Program-made: the position numbers and the translations under genes
Shown: positions 10,491 through 21,790 of the stretch, piece after piece
Layout: each line of letters begins with the position of its first letter
How positions within the stretch are numbered: the first letter of the stretch is position 1
Notes under the pieces: generated by a model
Database searches by the model: none
What the model was told of the DNA's origin: nothing
The model's input: the letters and a program-made list of their open reading frames with translations, nothing else
From: Roridomyces roridus
Taxonomy: Eukaryota; Basidiomycota; Agaricomycetes; Agaricales; Mycenaceae
Assembly (NCBI GenBank): GCA_029378245.1
Contig: JARKIF010000016.1
Coordinates: 248,001 to 312,000, forward strand
Direction: 5' to 3'
DNA length: 64,000 nucleotides

Positions 10491-11898
10491 CTAGGTGCGG
10501 AAAACCATTCGCCCCCCTTTGCGCATCCTTTTTTCCTGCTCCTCATCGGTCACGCAGGTGAAGAGCCACCATCCCACGACAGGCTGGACCGTGTCGTCCA
10601 CGCCACTTGCAGAAAGCGTGCGATCGCCGCTGGATGTCACCCGTATTCCAACGGTCCCTGCAACCATTGCACAGTTGCGCTCGACTGGCGGTGTAACATC
10701 GTAATCGACAATCTTGAGATTGACTTCGGCATACCCCGGGGGAACCGAGCCGCAGGGAAGGCGATGATAAGGCGTGTGGTCCAGAACGAGGCGCTCGTGA
10801 GGAGGCGTGAGGTCTGTGCGTCCTTGCTCGTCCGTCTTTGCGTAGGTTGCCCAGAATTGGGCAGCGGTAAGTGTACCAGGTTCGGTAGCACTAGCAACAT
10901 TCTGTCAGGGCGCCAGTAAGTATTGAACTGGGACAACTCGAATGAGTACACGCACCGTGCTTATAAAAGGCCCCAACCAATCACCCTCTTTGCTGAAGAC
11001 GGTGAACGCGGTGATCCACCCGCTGTAAAAGTCGCTCCCACTGCCACCGTCATGTTGTGCGACCCGCTGCCAAAAGTCCACATTGGCTGCGCTGGTGGGC
11101 GCGTCGAAAGCAGCAACAAGACGCGTAATCACGGACTGCAGCAGGTGGTATCACGCGGTTGTTTCGACGCCATACTCCTTGAGCTTTTCGATCCGACCGA
11201 GGATATCCACCCAATCCGACCTCTCCCCTTCGAGTGTCACGCGAGGTATACCGCAGCCACCGCAGAGGGTAACGTATTGGAAGTAGTGTTTAAGCGTCGA
11301 CATAAGTAGGACACAGCCGCACGTTGTGTCATTGAGGGTCGTTGTCGTGAATGAAGGGATGGCCCAAGTGCGGAGATTAGGGTCGACAACGTTCTTCTCA
11401 ATGAGATCCGCCATCTAACGAGCCAGGTCTCCAAAGTCGATGTCACGGAAACTGGCGGGCCTGCAGTCGATGGAGAGAGCGCGCTGCCCTTCGTGAGCAA
11501 CGAAGCTTGCAAGCAAAAGTTCTGCGCAGGCGGTGACGAAAAAATTGAATTGGGACATGATGGCTAGCCACACGTCGTCGGGGCGGATGATCAGCGCGCG
11601 GTCCTTGGTATACGCCTCGATGAGAGTCGCGACGAATCCGTTCTCTTCGGCAACTAAACCTGGGATTATCTCGTGGATATCGCGCCTGGTTTTATGAGTG
11701 AGCTGAGAGGTCAATGAACGAGAGAAACGGCACAGACGATACATCCTCGCTTTTCGAGGTCAAAGAAAATTGGATCAATTCCTCAAGTTTCGAGGCCTGT
11801 TTCCGGCATGCAGAAGACAGAGTTTGGTTTGCTGAAGAACCTGTGGAGCCCTGGAAGGTTTGGGCGGGATGTGTGGCGACGCGAAACGATACAGGCAT
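10491..11898 (-). pseudogene. DUF4419 protein, copy 3 (two in-frame stop codons)
   Basis: Start is MPVSFRVATHPAQTF at 11898. Introns follow KSEDV (re-entering near RRDIHEIIPGL) and PFIST (re-entering at NVASATEPGTL). The frame is otherwise continuous to the stop at 10493-10491, but two codons conserved in copies 1 and 2 are stops. TAG at 11417-11415 replaces the Glu of VAREMAGL, and TGA at 11153-11151 replaces the Trp of TTAWYHLL. Two independent nonsense substitutions are hard to explain by sequencing error, so this is a pseudogene unless stop codons are read through. It is closer to copy 2 than to copy 1 in intron layout and sequence, so these two probably arose last. Confidence 0.82.
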
Positions 11899-12341
11899 GG
11901 GGAACGATGCAAAGAACGGACAGGCTCAAAAACGAGGCCCCACATTTTGAGTGCTTCTTGGCGCTTCGGAGGTGTTCGAGCCTCGAGGTGGATACAGGAA
12001 CGACTCGTGGCGGGAAATTATGTCAAAGGGGGCAGAGATACGGTGCATGAAAGGCCAGGCATGATGAGAGTTGGATGAAAAAAAAATCGCGATCACATGA
12101 TGGCTCTTAAGAAATAATTTAATCCATTTCGTATCCCATGAAAGCTAAATACAATGCAATGATACTCCGAAGACAGAAAAGTCGTCGGAATCAAATTTCG
12201 CGGCCTACCAAGTCCGCATTTCACTCCGTCCATCGCTCCAGCGAGCCAGAGATCGACAAGAGGGCCGGACACCGGTCGCAAAATGAAACCCTGTTATTTG
12301 GGGCACAAGTTACACTCGACTCTCCATCGAGAAGTGCAGTG
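11899..12341. other. Intergenic region between DUF4419 copy 3 and the FHA gene
   Basis: This 443-bp stretch lies upstream of DUF4419 copy 3 and downstream of the FHA gene, both on the minus strand. It is locally AT-rich, with a run of eight A at about 12077. It probably holds the copy 3 promoter and the FHA gene 3' UTR. No gene or repeat was seen. Confidence 0.45.
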
Positions 12342-14450
12342 TCATTGGGGCTTGACGCGCCAAAGAACGGCTGCGGCCGCAATGCCGAGTAGGAGAACCC
12401 CGACAGCGGCCTGGACGTTGACATGTGGAGGAGGAGCGGCTCGTAAGAGGGATTTCTGCAGGCACTGATTCAGCTTGAGACGAAATATGGAGCCCAATGT
12501 ATATACCTCTTCAAAGTCGCTACCTGGAAGATCGACCAAGCTCTCCATCTTGAGAGGTTTTCGGTCCTCCTCCTCCTCAGAAGGCAGCACTTCCGCCTCG
12601 CTACTACCATCTTCCTCCGAATCAATGCCCGGATTCGCACTAACGCTCCGGCGCCGTGTCACCCGTGGCTGCTCATCCGGTAGGTGACCGTTGCCCTTTG
12701 GATGCACAGCGCTGCTCAATAGTCGCATACGCTCCTCCCACGCCTCACGCTGCCCCCTCTCTGCCGCAAGATCTGATCGCAGTGTAGCCAGCTGCATCTG
12801 CATATCCTCAAGCTCGGCGCTGGGGAGGGCGGCAGCCGGCAGAGGCTCCGGTACAGGCTCCGGCACTGGTTCTGGAACGGCGGGGACGGAAACACGTGCC
12901 TCGAGAGCCGCAAGCTTGGCCTCCAATGCGCCGATGGTCGCCTGAGCAGTCGTATGCTGCTCTTGCAGCACGCTCGATGCAGAGAGGGCAGATTCGAGAT
13001 GGGATGTTAACAGTGCCAGGCGCGCAGTAAGCTCGCCGAGAGAAAGCACTCCGCCGTCGTCCCGGTCAGGAGTAAGCGGAGGCGGACTGCTATCCGCAGA
13101 GTCGAGTGTGGGCTCGGGAGTCTGTGCACGCTGACGCGTCAGGTTTTCTTCACGCTCTGACCATAGCCCATCAGCGTCCTCCTGTTCTACGGGCTCATCC
13201 TCCTCATCAACCCGTTCCAGCTCATGCGGAGTGGCGGTCATGACGCTCTGCGTGTCCGAGTCATCGTCGTCTTGACCCTCTTCCTCTTCTTCTGCCCGAC
13301 GATCAACCCCTACGAATTCCCGTAGTTCACTTACCTCGCGCTTCATAGACTCCTGGTCGGCAAGCACCCCTTCCAGCGCGCGAATGCCATCCACATGTGC
13401 ATTTAGCACTGCTTGGTGCTCGCGAAGCTGAGCCTGCAGCTCTGCTATCGCGTCAGCTGGAGGCTGAGGCACCAAAGGTGGTACTTGAGGCAGCGATACT
13501 GCAAGTGGCACCGGCGGAACCACCGGCGGAAGCACGTCAGGGAAAGATGGAGGGTTTGCCGGGGGCTTGGTCAACAGTTAGCTACTTGGAGCATGAAAGA
13601 AGTAAAACCCACCACCGCGCCGTTAAGCGTGTCTTCTATAGCCCCCAAAGCCCCGGTGAGGACTTGCAAGTCGTGCCCCGTGTCGCGGCTCTTGGCGAGC
13701 TCGGACTGGAGGCGACTGAAAATGTGGTCGAGCGTAAGGCCGCGTCCCGGAGCGCGTACACCGCCACCCATGCCGCCGAGACCAGCAAGGCCTTGGTGAA
13801 TCATGGGCACTTGCGGCCGTCGCGTGGGACCAAGGTTGAATGTATTGGGTGCCCCCGGTGACATGGCGGCAAACTGGTCATGGGGCAGCGGAGGGGGTGG
13901 TGGTTGTCCATTCTTGCTGGCAAAGAGGCAGGTAACGCGAGCAACGACCTTGCGATGGAGTACCGTCTTGTTGTCCTCTGCGACGATGTCGACACCAAAT
14001 TCCTGGGGCGGAGGTCGTAGGTCGTGTGCCACCGAACAAGACAGAGACGCACCAGTATGTCATCGCTCTTGAGCTCAAATGGCTCGGACTCGCGACCCTC
14101 AGCACTTAGGCGCTCGCCGTTGATGAAGGTGCCGTTGGAACTCTTAACGTCTTTGATGAATATCTGCCATGTTATTTAAAATTTCGGTACTCTGCTTCCG
14201 CGAATACAAGACGAACCTTGTCGCCCTCTTCCCAGACTTCCGCATGCTGGCGGCTCAGGACACGCGAGTCAAAGAAGCCGTTGCGCTCGCCGGGAACCGT
14301 CTTTGTGTTTGGTGGACGGGCAATTTTCACGACGCGCTGGCTGCCGCCAAGAGCAATCCGTTTGGGGATGAACGAATCATCGAGGGGATAAAGGTGTAGA
14401 GCAGGCTGCGACGCGTAGTTTGGGGGCAGGTAAGCATTGGAGGCAGCCAT
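12342..14450 (-). CDS. FHA-domain, coiled-coil, tail-anchored protein (SLMAP/HAM-4/PRO45 type)
   Basis: Four exons join in phase, at EEGDK/IFIKDVKSS, SDDIL/EFGVDIV and LNGA/PPANPPSF. The N-terminal FHA domain reads HLYPLDDSFIP, KIARPP, GFFDSRVLSRQHAEVW and KDVKSSNGTFING, keeping the Arg, Ser-Arg-x-His and Asn that bind phosphothreonine. A long acidic and coiled-coil middle follows (ELQAQLREHQAV, LAALEARV), with a VPEPVPEPVPEP stretch. The last residues form one hydrophobic helix, VGVLLLGIAAAAVLW, ending RVKPQ: a tail anchor for ER, outer mitochondrial or nuclear membrane. This order matches SLMAP homologues that bring the STRIPAK phosphatase-kinase complex to membranes and are needed for hyphal fusion in ascomycetes. 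The STRIPAK role is inferred from architecture. The frame is clean. Confidence 0.85.
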
Positions 14451-14616
14451 GGGCGACAGCGAGCGGGCCTAGTCGGACGACGCGGAGGCTCGACTCGAAG
14501 TGGATCAAGCAGAAAATATCTCAATGTGTCATCAAAGTTACACGTGGATATCATCAATCAGGAACATTCAAGCCGCGCGCCGTGTCGAAATCAAACCACC
14601 ACCACTGGCTGCTCCA

Positions 14617-16369
14617 ATGACTTCGAACCACGAAGAAACACCTCTCCTTGGACAATCTCGAATTCCCCCAGCCACCCTAATTATCCCAGTTGCTATAATA
14701 TCCCGCCTCGCGAGCCGCCTTCCATCGACGACCACTCTCCACATCATACAACAACTTCTCTGTCGAATCTGGTATGCCTCGCATGATCCCGAAAGCGTGC
14801 CACCCATTGGCCGTATTCCGGACGATCTGTGCGCAATTCCTGCGGTTAAGCAAAAGTATGTCGCGACTGTCACGACTATGGCTCTCTGTGAAGGCATCGG
14901 ATGTTGGTCGCTGTCTTCGAGTCTAAATATTCTCCGCTGACTTTCCAGACATGGTCGCATATTCCGCACTCGGCTTCCTTGCTTCGAGACTAGGCCGCAA
15001 GCCCGCTATTGTCACGGTTGTTGGCGTCGGACTCGGAGCCAACCTCGTCATGCTGGCATCCATGGCCGTATCCAGCCTTACTGTCCAACTTTCACTTTTA
15101 GCGCTGTGGATGATATTCGATGCGCTATCCCAACCACTCATTATCGTTTTTGTGATAGACCTGTATCTCGTGGATCTGGTCCGCTCCGAGGACAGAACAA
15201 CCGCGCTCAGCTCACTCTGGGGTTGGTCCACATTGGGTAAGAAGTATCATGCCGAATGGACTCTCGATTTTATTGGAGGCCAGGTACAGCCCTATCCTCT
15301 GCGATCGGTGGTACAATAACTGGTGCATCCAATCGCGACGCAGTCGTGTACTGCGTCGCCGTGGCCATTTGGACGCCCCTCCTTGCCTACATATATTTCC
15401 TCGTCCCTGAGTCTTTCCCAAAGAACAAACGCGACGAGCTGTTGGCAGCAACGCAGGGCGGCGGAAGCGGTTGGCGCAAGTTTCGAGCCATTTTTGAACC
15501 GCTCGCGGAATTGGCACGGAGCTGGCGTCTTGGAATTTGTGCGCTGCACGCGTTGCTGGTGGATTTGGGTGGCTCGTATGGTGTGACAGCAATGCTCGTG
15601 TTTCTAACCGGGGTGCAGCGTTACACGCCGCAGGAGGTACGCTCTATGTGTCACCCTGCCTCAATATCTAAATTTCCAAGGCGGGATACGCTCTTACGAC
15701 GTTAAGCCTGGTCAGTGTGGCGGTTTTAACTGTTGTTGTTCCGTATACAGTGAGCATGCTCCGGCCAATGTATACACAGAGGCTTGAGGGAGAGACGGAT
15801 ACTGCTGCGCGTGCACGCGACAGAGTCGATGTGCATATCATCTTTACATCCTGGTGCATCGACGCGGTGGCGTATATTCTGTTGGGTTCCGTAACCAGCC
15901 GACTCGGTCAGTTTGCAGGTGAGTGAATATCACAGTTTCGACCTTGTCATCAATTTGGTTTACTAGCTGTCGTCCTCATCGGATGTAGCGCTGCCCGCGC
16001 TCCCGTCTTTCGAAGTTTTGTCGTCGCTTCTGTCGAACCTTTGAAACAAGGTGGACATTTTTGAACCCATGCACCTTTGGAAAACTCAACCGACGCATCA
16101 GGACAAACCCTGGCGGCCATTGAGATGACTGCGGGGTTTGGCAAGTTACTCTCACCCGTTCTCATGGGCGGCATTCTCTCCGCGTACGCAGCATCATTTT
16201 CAAGTTATAACTAACCTTGACGTTTTCATAGCACGGTGTCAACAATTCCTCAATTGGTGTTTTACGTCCAGGGGGTAGGCATTTCATGGCAAATTGCTGC
16301 TTTTGTTGATCTAAAATACAGGCAATCGTGGTTTCCGGCGCCATGGTTCTATTTCTGATTCGATTTTGA
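14617..16369 (+). CDS. Major facilitator superfamily transporter
   Basis: The start is [11 protein letters not shown] at 14617. At least six introns are needed; joins such as [27 protein letters not shown] and [14 protein letters not shown] keep the frame open to the stop at 16367-16369. Exons encode hydrophobic helices, with [11 protein letters not shown] as the loop 2-3 signature (G-R-x-G-R-R/K type) and SRLGQF near the second half. Charged central loops ([15 protein letters not shown]) and a very short C-terminus fit a 10-12 helix carrier of about 470 residues. Residues that set substrate are not recognisable. It starts 166 bp from the FHA gene start, divergently. Tetracycline-type and drug:H+ carriers are equally possible. 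Confidence 0.78.
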
Positions 16370-16984
16370 ACTGTTGGGATTCCCAATAATTGATACACCT
16401 TGGCGGTTAGTGCGTCGGTCAGCAAAGAAGAAAGTCGTGAAGTGATCATTACCCTCCCGGAAGCCCAATGACGCCAATTTTTGGATGGAGTGCGAGGGTG
16501 TTGCGGCTGCGCTTGTTAAGGGCAAGGATGGAAGGGTCCAATTCCGGTATATTGACCGAGTTGCAACATCTCTCCAATGGCCTTGGTTTTTCAACTTTCG
16601 AGGTATACCGTGCCATCGGCAAAACCCCAATCTCGTTGAACGGCGAGCTATGAGAAATCCAGTTGAACATTAGCCAACTTTTCAAGACTGGAGCTCTCGC
16701 AAGCTGCATCACATGAGAAATCCCAATTACTATCATTCCTAATGCGAACATTTTTACGTTCAAATTGATTGAAGCTGAGCAGTTTTCAATTACTGAACAT
16801 TTAGTAGCGTGCATTTGATCCATCTCTTGACGGTGCGTACTTGGGTATTGATCCGAGAGTGGTTCATCTTGCAGTGCTGCTACCTCAGGAATTCAACAAC
16901 ATGACGCCTCACCATAGAAAAGTAGACTAGTTGGAGTAGAATTCCTGTGACCGACCCGAGTACATGAGACCCTTGTGTAAATAT
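16370..16984. other. Intergenic region
   Basis: This 615-bp convergent space lies between the MFS gene and the small membrane protein gene. It is AT-richer than its neighbours. An open frame on the minus strand at 16449-16823 has no domain, biased composition or paralogue and is treated as chance. Confidence 0.5.
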
Positions 16985-17720
16985 TCAAGCCCGCATTGCC
17001 TGGAGCACTTTACCACCCAACCCAGTAGCCTCGAGAGAGTGAGACTGCCTGATGTCGCACTTGCGCAGGGTGTACGCCATCCGCTGCTCGTACGTTGCGG
17101 CAGCCCTGGGGAGACGCTCCTCTTGCCGCATTTGTTTGCGCAGAGTCTCAAGACGAGTGTAGAGGTCGTGTCCATGTGCGTCTTCGACCTCGTACGAAGG
17201 CAGGTTGATGCGAAGCGGGTTGATTTTGCTGCTGCACTTGTGTCGAGTAAAGTCCATGCGGCTTTCGTAGTCATGGGTGGCCTGGTCGCGACGAGCCTTT
17301 TCGACGATGCTCTTGCGCTGGTTCAGGTAGGCGCGGTGGTTTTGCAGCTGGGTATCGAGAGCGTCGAGGAGGGCGAGCTCGAGGGCCGTCTTTGGCTTCC
17401 ACCTGTCCTTGTCGGCAACGATGACTTCGTCGTAAATGTCGTCCGGGTTGTTCGGCTGGGCGAGTCAGCGCTAGGCGAAGTGGCTGAAAATGGGAACGTA
17501 CATGGAGAACGGAGTGCCACGCCGTGTAGATCAATATGGATGCGAGAATGAGAGAGCTGACGACGGCGAAGAGGATCCAGCCTTCAGTTGGTCCTATCTG
17601 GGGCATGTTGCTGAGCGGGGGCGCGCGGCGGTGGGCATCACTGGAGTCGGTAGGAGTGGGATTAGGGCCGTTTTCATCTAGCATTTGGGTAGCAGCAGCA
17701 AGGAGAGTAGTGGTAGACAT
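16985..17720 (-). CDS. Single-pass membrane protein with charged helical tail, unknown function
   Basis: The start MSTTTLLAAATQ at 17720 opens a short polar N-terminus, then one membrane helix (WILFAVVSSLILASILIYTAW). An intron beginning GTACGT after HSVLH re-enters at PNNPDDIYDEV. The rest is charged and helical: ALLDALDTQLQNHRAYLNQ, SIVEKARRDQATHDYESRM, RLETLRKQMRQEERL, ending LGGKVLQAMRA. The length is about 230 residues. The acidic DDIYDEVIVADKD patch and basic coiled-coil suggest a cytosolic adaptor arm, but no family was recognised. It shares its orientation with the DUG1 gene upstream, separated by 83 bp. Confidence 0.65.
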
Positions 17721-17803
17721 GGTGGTTGAAAGAGAAGATAGAGAAACAGGGGTGAGACATTTGCACAAATACAGTACAACAGATTCTTCTTTTTTTCGAC
17801 CAA

Positions 17804-19542
17804 CTAAGAGTCCTTCACCTCGCCAACCTCATACAGGTACGTCCCAAGCAACTTGGTCCCCTTGATAAAATTGCTCGTGTCCAACTTTTCGTTGGTCGAA
17901 TGCGCCCCGTCGTCTCCGCGGCCCATGGGCAGCAGCAGTACATTCACACCAAGCGTCTCAGCGAACGTGAGCGTCACCGGAATCGACCCACCCTCGCGCG
18001 TCAGGTCGGGCTTCTGCGAGTAGATCGCCTAAAAGCCATCAGCAATTGAGAATGAAGAAACTCCGGGGCGGCCCACCTCCGTGGCCTTGATCGCTGCGTT
18101 ATAGTTCCAGTGCTTGTAGTCTGCGACCCATGGTTTACCGTCGTGAAGCAGCTCGACATGCAGCGAGTTCTTGCTTCCAAGCTTGGCAAATTCACTCTTC
18201 AGGTACGCCTCAACAAGGGGTGTGACCGAGTCGGGAGTCTGCGGTGGCACGAGCCTACAAAGAGGGACCTCGGTCGAGGAGCAACACCACTGCAAATCAC
18301 ATACCGAATGCTGAACTTGCCGGCGACCTTGGCGGGAATGACTGTCTTGGCGCCAGGACCAGAGAACGCGCCCTCAATACCGTGCAGGGAGAGCGACGGG
18401 GAACGCATACGGCCCATGAGCACTTGAGTCTGCGCGTTGATTGGTGTGTCGCACGCGAAAATAGTCAAGCTATCCACCACCCACCTTGTCAGCCGAAAGC
18501 GCAATTTTGGCACCCACGGACGATTCAACGTCCTCAATGCTGTAGTCGAGCTTCTCGTAGATGGCCCTACGCGCGGGTGAATGAGGATCGCTGTTGCTTA
18601 AGAAGATACTCACCTTTCCTCGTTGTCCGCAACGCTAACCATGTCATCGACGCCGGGAACGAGAATGTTGCCAGCGGAGTCAACCAGACGGCTCATGAGC
18701 GAGATGAGGTCCGTCATGGGCTCGTGGACCATACGGCCAAAGACGCCAGAATGCAGGTCCCGAGTGGGCCCAGATACGTTGATCTTGAAGTAGACAAGAC
18801 CGCGCAGGCCGTAGGTGAGGGCGGGGGTGCGGGTATTGAGCCAGTAGTTGTCGCTGATGCAGACGCAGTCCACGTCCTTGAACCAGCCGTCCTTCTCCTT
18901 CACCACGAGGTCGTCGAGACCCTCGCTTCCGTTCTCCTGCGATAGAGTGAGCCTGACGCTTAGAAAAGTAGTGCAAACACACCTCCATTCCCTCAAAACA
19001 AAAAACGATGTTTACCGGCAAGGGTGTCTGCGTCTCGTGGTGCCATTGGAGGACATTCACCCATCCCAGTACAGGGCCCTTGTCGTCACTGCTGCCTCGT
19101 CCGACCAATCTTCCGTCGGCTTCCTTGAGAGAGAGAGAGAGAGACATTTAAGGCTGAGCGGTCCCATTGAGGAACAACAGCCCACCTTGGTCAACACAAA
19201 GGGCTCCGTGTCCCAGCCATCGGACTTGCTCGCAGGCTGCACATCAAAGTGGCCGTAAATGAGCACCGTCTTCTTGCTCTTGTCCTCACCGATCCTCCCG
19301 AGGATCGCAGGAGGGAGATGGAGCGTCTGTCCGTCCATGACGTGCGTACCGAGGTCGACCTGCTTGGTGGTGACGCCGACGGCTTGGAGCTGAGCGTTGA
19401 GCCAGTTGGACATGTCGTGGACCCGATCGCGATACGCAGGGTCGCCAGAGATGGAGGGGATGGCGACGGCCTCGGCCAGGCGCGTGATAAACGCGTCGGT
19501 CTGGGCGTCGATGTAGCTCAGCAGCGCAGCGGGGGCGGGCAT
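17804..19542 (-). CDS. DUG1: Cys-Gly metallodipeptidase, M20 family
   Basis: The start is [14 protein letters not shown] at 19542. At least six exons join at [58 protein letters not shown] and [14 protein letters not shown]20 metal ligands are all present: IYGHFDVQ (His, with Asp two on), GSSDDKG (bridging Asp), EGMEENGSEG (Glu pair), DNYW (Asp) and the terminal [10 protein letters not shown] (His). In yeast Dug1 acts in glutathione breakdown by hydrolysing Cys-Gly with zinc. About 480 residues, as expected. One intron (about 19120-19185) has a GA/CT dinucleotide run serving as its polypyrimidine tract. Carnosinase-like dipeptidases are the same family and cannot be excluded. Confidence 0.92.
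19127..19144. repeat. (GA)n microsatellite within a DUG1 intron
   Basis: A run of nine GA units reads as CT on the coding (minus) strand. It sits directly before the CAAG acceptor and so acts as the polypyrimidine tract. Confidence 0.85.
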
Positions 19543-19840
19543 AGTGACTCGTGAGATGATGAGAGCAAGATGAGAGAATCGGATAACAGGGATTACGTAA
19601 CGAAATCTACGCTACTTGTTCTCCGAAAATTTAACAATGGCATGAAATCTTTCCCTACAGTTGAAGAGGTTAGCATGGTTCACGCAGAGAACCAGGCATA
19701 CAAACCTTTTTTCTTTCGACCTAATTTTGTACCTCGGACATCATCTCTCGAGCTTGTCTTCGCTTTCTACACTCATGTTGACTGCAGCGGGCATCCACGT
19801 CGGGCTGTGATATCGAGTATTCCTTCGGGGAGTCGTAAAA

Positions 19841-20809
19841 TTACACTTGAACACCTTGAAACGCCTCCTGGAATATAGAGTAATTGTTGGAACTGCTGCT
19901 TCGGCTGTATATCGCAAAAGCGACCTTCTTGAATAATAATTAGAAAAGGACTAGCCGGGGTACGGCCAATCAAACCTTGAACCACCCACGGAACTCTTGT
20001 TCACAGAGAATGACACGCATTTCCTTCGCCACCAACCGAGGAGGGCACTTGTAGGTACCGCAGCCCATGGCACCTGAACAGAATAAGATGGTTAATGAAC
20101 GACGGACACGATGCGCCCCACCAAGAATGAGATACTCTTGCCCATTATGTGCCGCCATTCGGTACACGAGACGGATCTTTTCACGAAAGTGCTCAAGCGT
20201 CGCCGGGTCCTCGAAAGCCTCTCCGTCAGGCGTAAGGGGTGCCTGTGCGGGTGCAGAAACAGTGAGCACGGACAGCACGGAACGGTGCTCGGCGCCCAGG
20301 ATTCCACACCCCTTATCAAGGCTTGCGCGGAAGACGACGACACCGGGCGAGTAGATGCCCACGACAGACCCTGGGCCAAGGTTCGGCCACGGGTAGTACT
20401 CGGGTTTCAGGGTCTTGTATAGTGTGGAAGTGTAGCAAAGAGATTCTTCCTGAGTCGTAGTGAGCAGCTCGAGCCAAGGGCCTGCAGGCTGCTCGAAATT
20501 TGCAAGGTTGAGGACGGCGACTTTCGCAGCGGGGTCGTCGTCTATGGAAATCCTTGCTAGAGCAAAGGGTTCCCCGTGGATGATTTGTACCTCGGAAGGG
20601 ACGTGGTTGGGACACGCCGGCTGGTCGAGCGGGGGGAGCTGCTGAGCGTGGAAGGTGGACTTGGTCGACGCGCCCTGGGCTGCATGTTTTTTGACGATGG
20701 AACGGGACATCTTGATAGTTTCATGCGCTATCGCACGAAGGCTGTCTTTTGAGAGCGGTATCTTATGCTTCTCCGCTTTACCTGGGAATAATCGACGTAC
20801 GTCGAACAT
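19841..20809 (-). CDS. PARG-like protein (TIGR02452/DUF2263), copy A, intact
   Basis: The ATG at 20809-20807 opens MFDVRRLFPGKAEK. Microbial-type PARG motifs follow: VAVLNLANFEQPAGPWL (the family substrate loop, here LNLANF and GPW), EESLCYTSTLY, YYPWPN, IYSPGVVVFR and YLILGAMGCGTYKCPP. Two introns are inferred: one splits LIL-G and A-MGCG (about 45 bp), the other follows RGWFK and re-enters at VAFAIYSRSS, ending FQGVQV at 19841. The family is related to poly(ADP-ribose) glycohydrolases and binds ADP-ribose; the cellular substrate here is unknown. The neighbouring copy B has neither intron. The start is chosen over an upstream in-frame ATG because copy B begins at the same place. Confidence 0.82.
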
Positions 20810-20852
20810 GGTGGTGGAGAGAAACAAGATGTGATGGCCGAAATGCCTCCGC

Positions 20853-21687
20853 TCAAACTTGTCCAAATACATCTCGGAAGATCCCAAAGTTCCCTTCTCC
20901 ATTTTCAGCGGTACTATAGACGGCAAACACAACCTTCTTGAACCACCCCTCGAATTCGGCTTCGCGGAGAATATCCCGCATTTCTCTGGCCACGAGCTCT
21001 GGCGGGCACTCGTACGCGCCACAGCCCATCGCGCCGAGGACAAGATGATCCTGTCCATTATGTGCGGCCATGCGATACACAAGACGGATCTTCTCGCGCA
21101 GCCAGCCAAGCACTTGAGGGTCTGCAAACGTCGTCTCGTCCTCCGTCAGATCAGCCCACGCAGGCGCGGCGACCGTCAACACTGAGACAACCCGCCGGTC
21201 CTCCAGCGATAGCTCTTCGCAGCGGTGGTCTAGATCGTCACGAAAAATAACGACACCAGGCGAATATATGCCCGCAACGCATCCCGGCCCGTAATTCGGC
21301 CATGGGTAATATTCCGGCTTGAGGGTGACGTACAGCGTCGAAGAGTAGCAGAGGGCCTCCTCCTGCGTCTTGGTGTACACTTGGAGCCAAGGGCCTGCTG
21401 GGCAGAGGAAACTTGCGAGGTTCAGAACAGCGACCTGTTTCCTCTGCCCAGCAGGCCCTTGGCTCTCCGGCTAGAACGCGCCTCGCCAGGCTGAATGCGT
21501 CGAGGTTGACGATTTCCACAGCGCTGGGGCTGTGGTTGGGACACGCTGCTTGATCGAGTTGGGGGAGCTGATCTTTTACAAGCACCGAGTCCGTGGTGGC
21601 GCCTTGAGCTGCATGCTCGGCGACAATGCCTGCGGATCTGCTAATGGTGTCTTTGGCGAGTTTCTTGAGCCAGGATGTTTTAGCCAT
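20853..21687 (-). pseudogene. PARG-like protein, copy B, broken by an inverted duplication
   Basis: The start MAKTSWLKKLAKD at 21687 leads into ARRVLAGEP. The frame then runs into an inverted copy of downstream coding sequence (PRACWAEETG) and is thrown out of register by one base. After the lesion the true frame continues as VAVLNLASFLCPAGPWLQV, EEALCYSSTLY, YYPWPNYGPG, IYSPGVVIFRDD, LVLGAMGCGAYECPP and WFKKVVFAVYSTA to the stop at 20853. Without the duplication it would align with copy A over its full length. No intron can bridge the break. It lies 43 bp upstream of copy A, same strand, so this is a tandem duplicate whose 5' part has been inactivated. Confidence 0.85.
21384..21465. repeat. 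Perfect 29-bp inverted repeat with 24-bp spacer inside the PARG-like copy B
   Basis: The left arm is 21384-21412 and the right arm 21437-21465, exactly complementary over 29 bases. The left arm is the ancestral coding sequence for FLCPAGPWL; the right arm is the intruder, since the intact paralogue has unrelated sequence there. The geometry is that of a short-range template switch. Confidence 0.95.
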
Positions 21688-21790
21688 GGTGGTAGAAGGA
21701 AGAGTTTGAATGCTATGCTTAACAGCAGTTGGACGTCCAGCGGCATTCCGAGGGTGTGGGTAGGAATCACTGCATTCAACTATGCGACAC

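Noticed and set aside
10491..11898. Repeat-induced point mutation (RIP) as the cause of the stops in DUF4419 copy 3
   Set aside because: One stop is a TGG to TGA transition, but the other is a G to T change (GAG to TAG), and the copies show no general C-to-T bias.
16449..16823. 124-codon minus-strand frame in the gap after the MFS gene
   Set aside because: No domain, signal peptide or splice extension, and AT-rich composition like intergenic DNA.
21384..21465. Terminal inverted repeat of a mobile element or a hairpin RNA gene
   Set aside because: The left arm is ordinary coding sequence shared with the paralogue, there is no target-site duplication or transposase, and the spacer is coding too.
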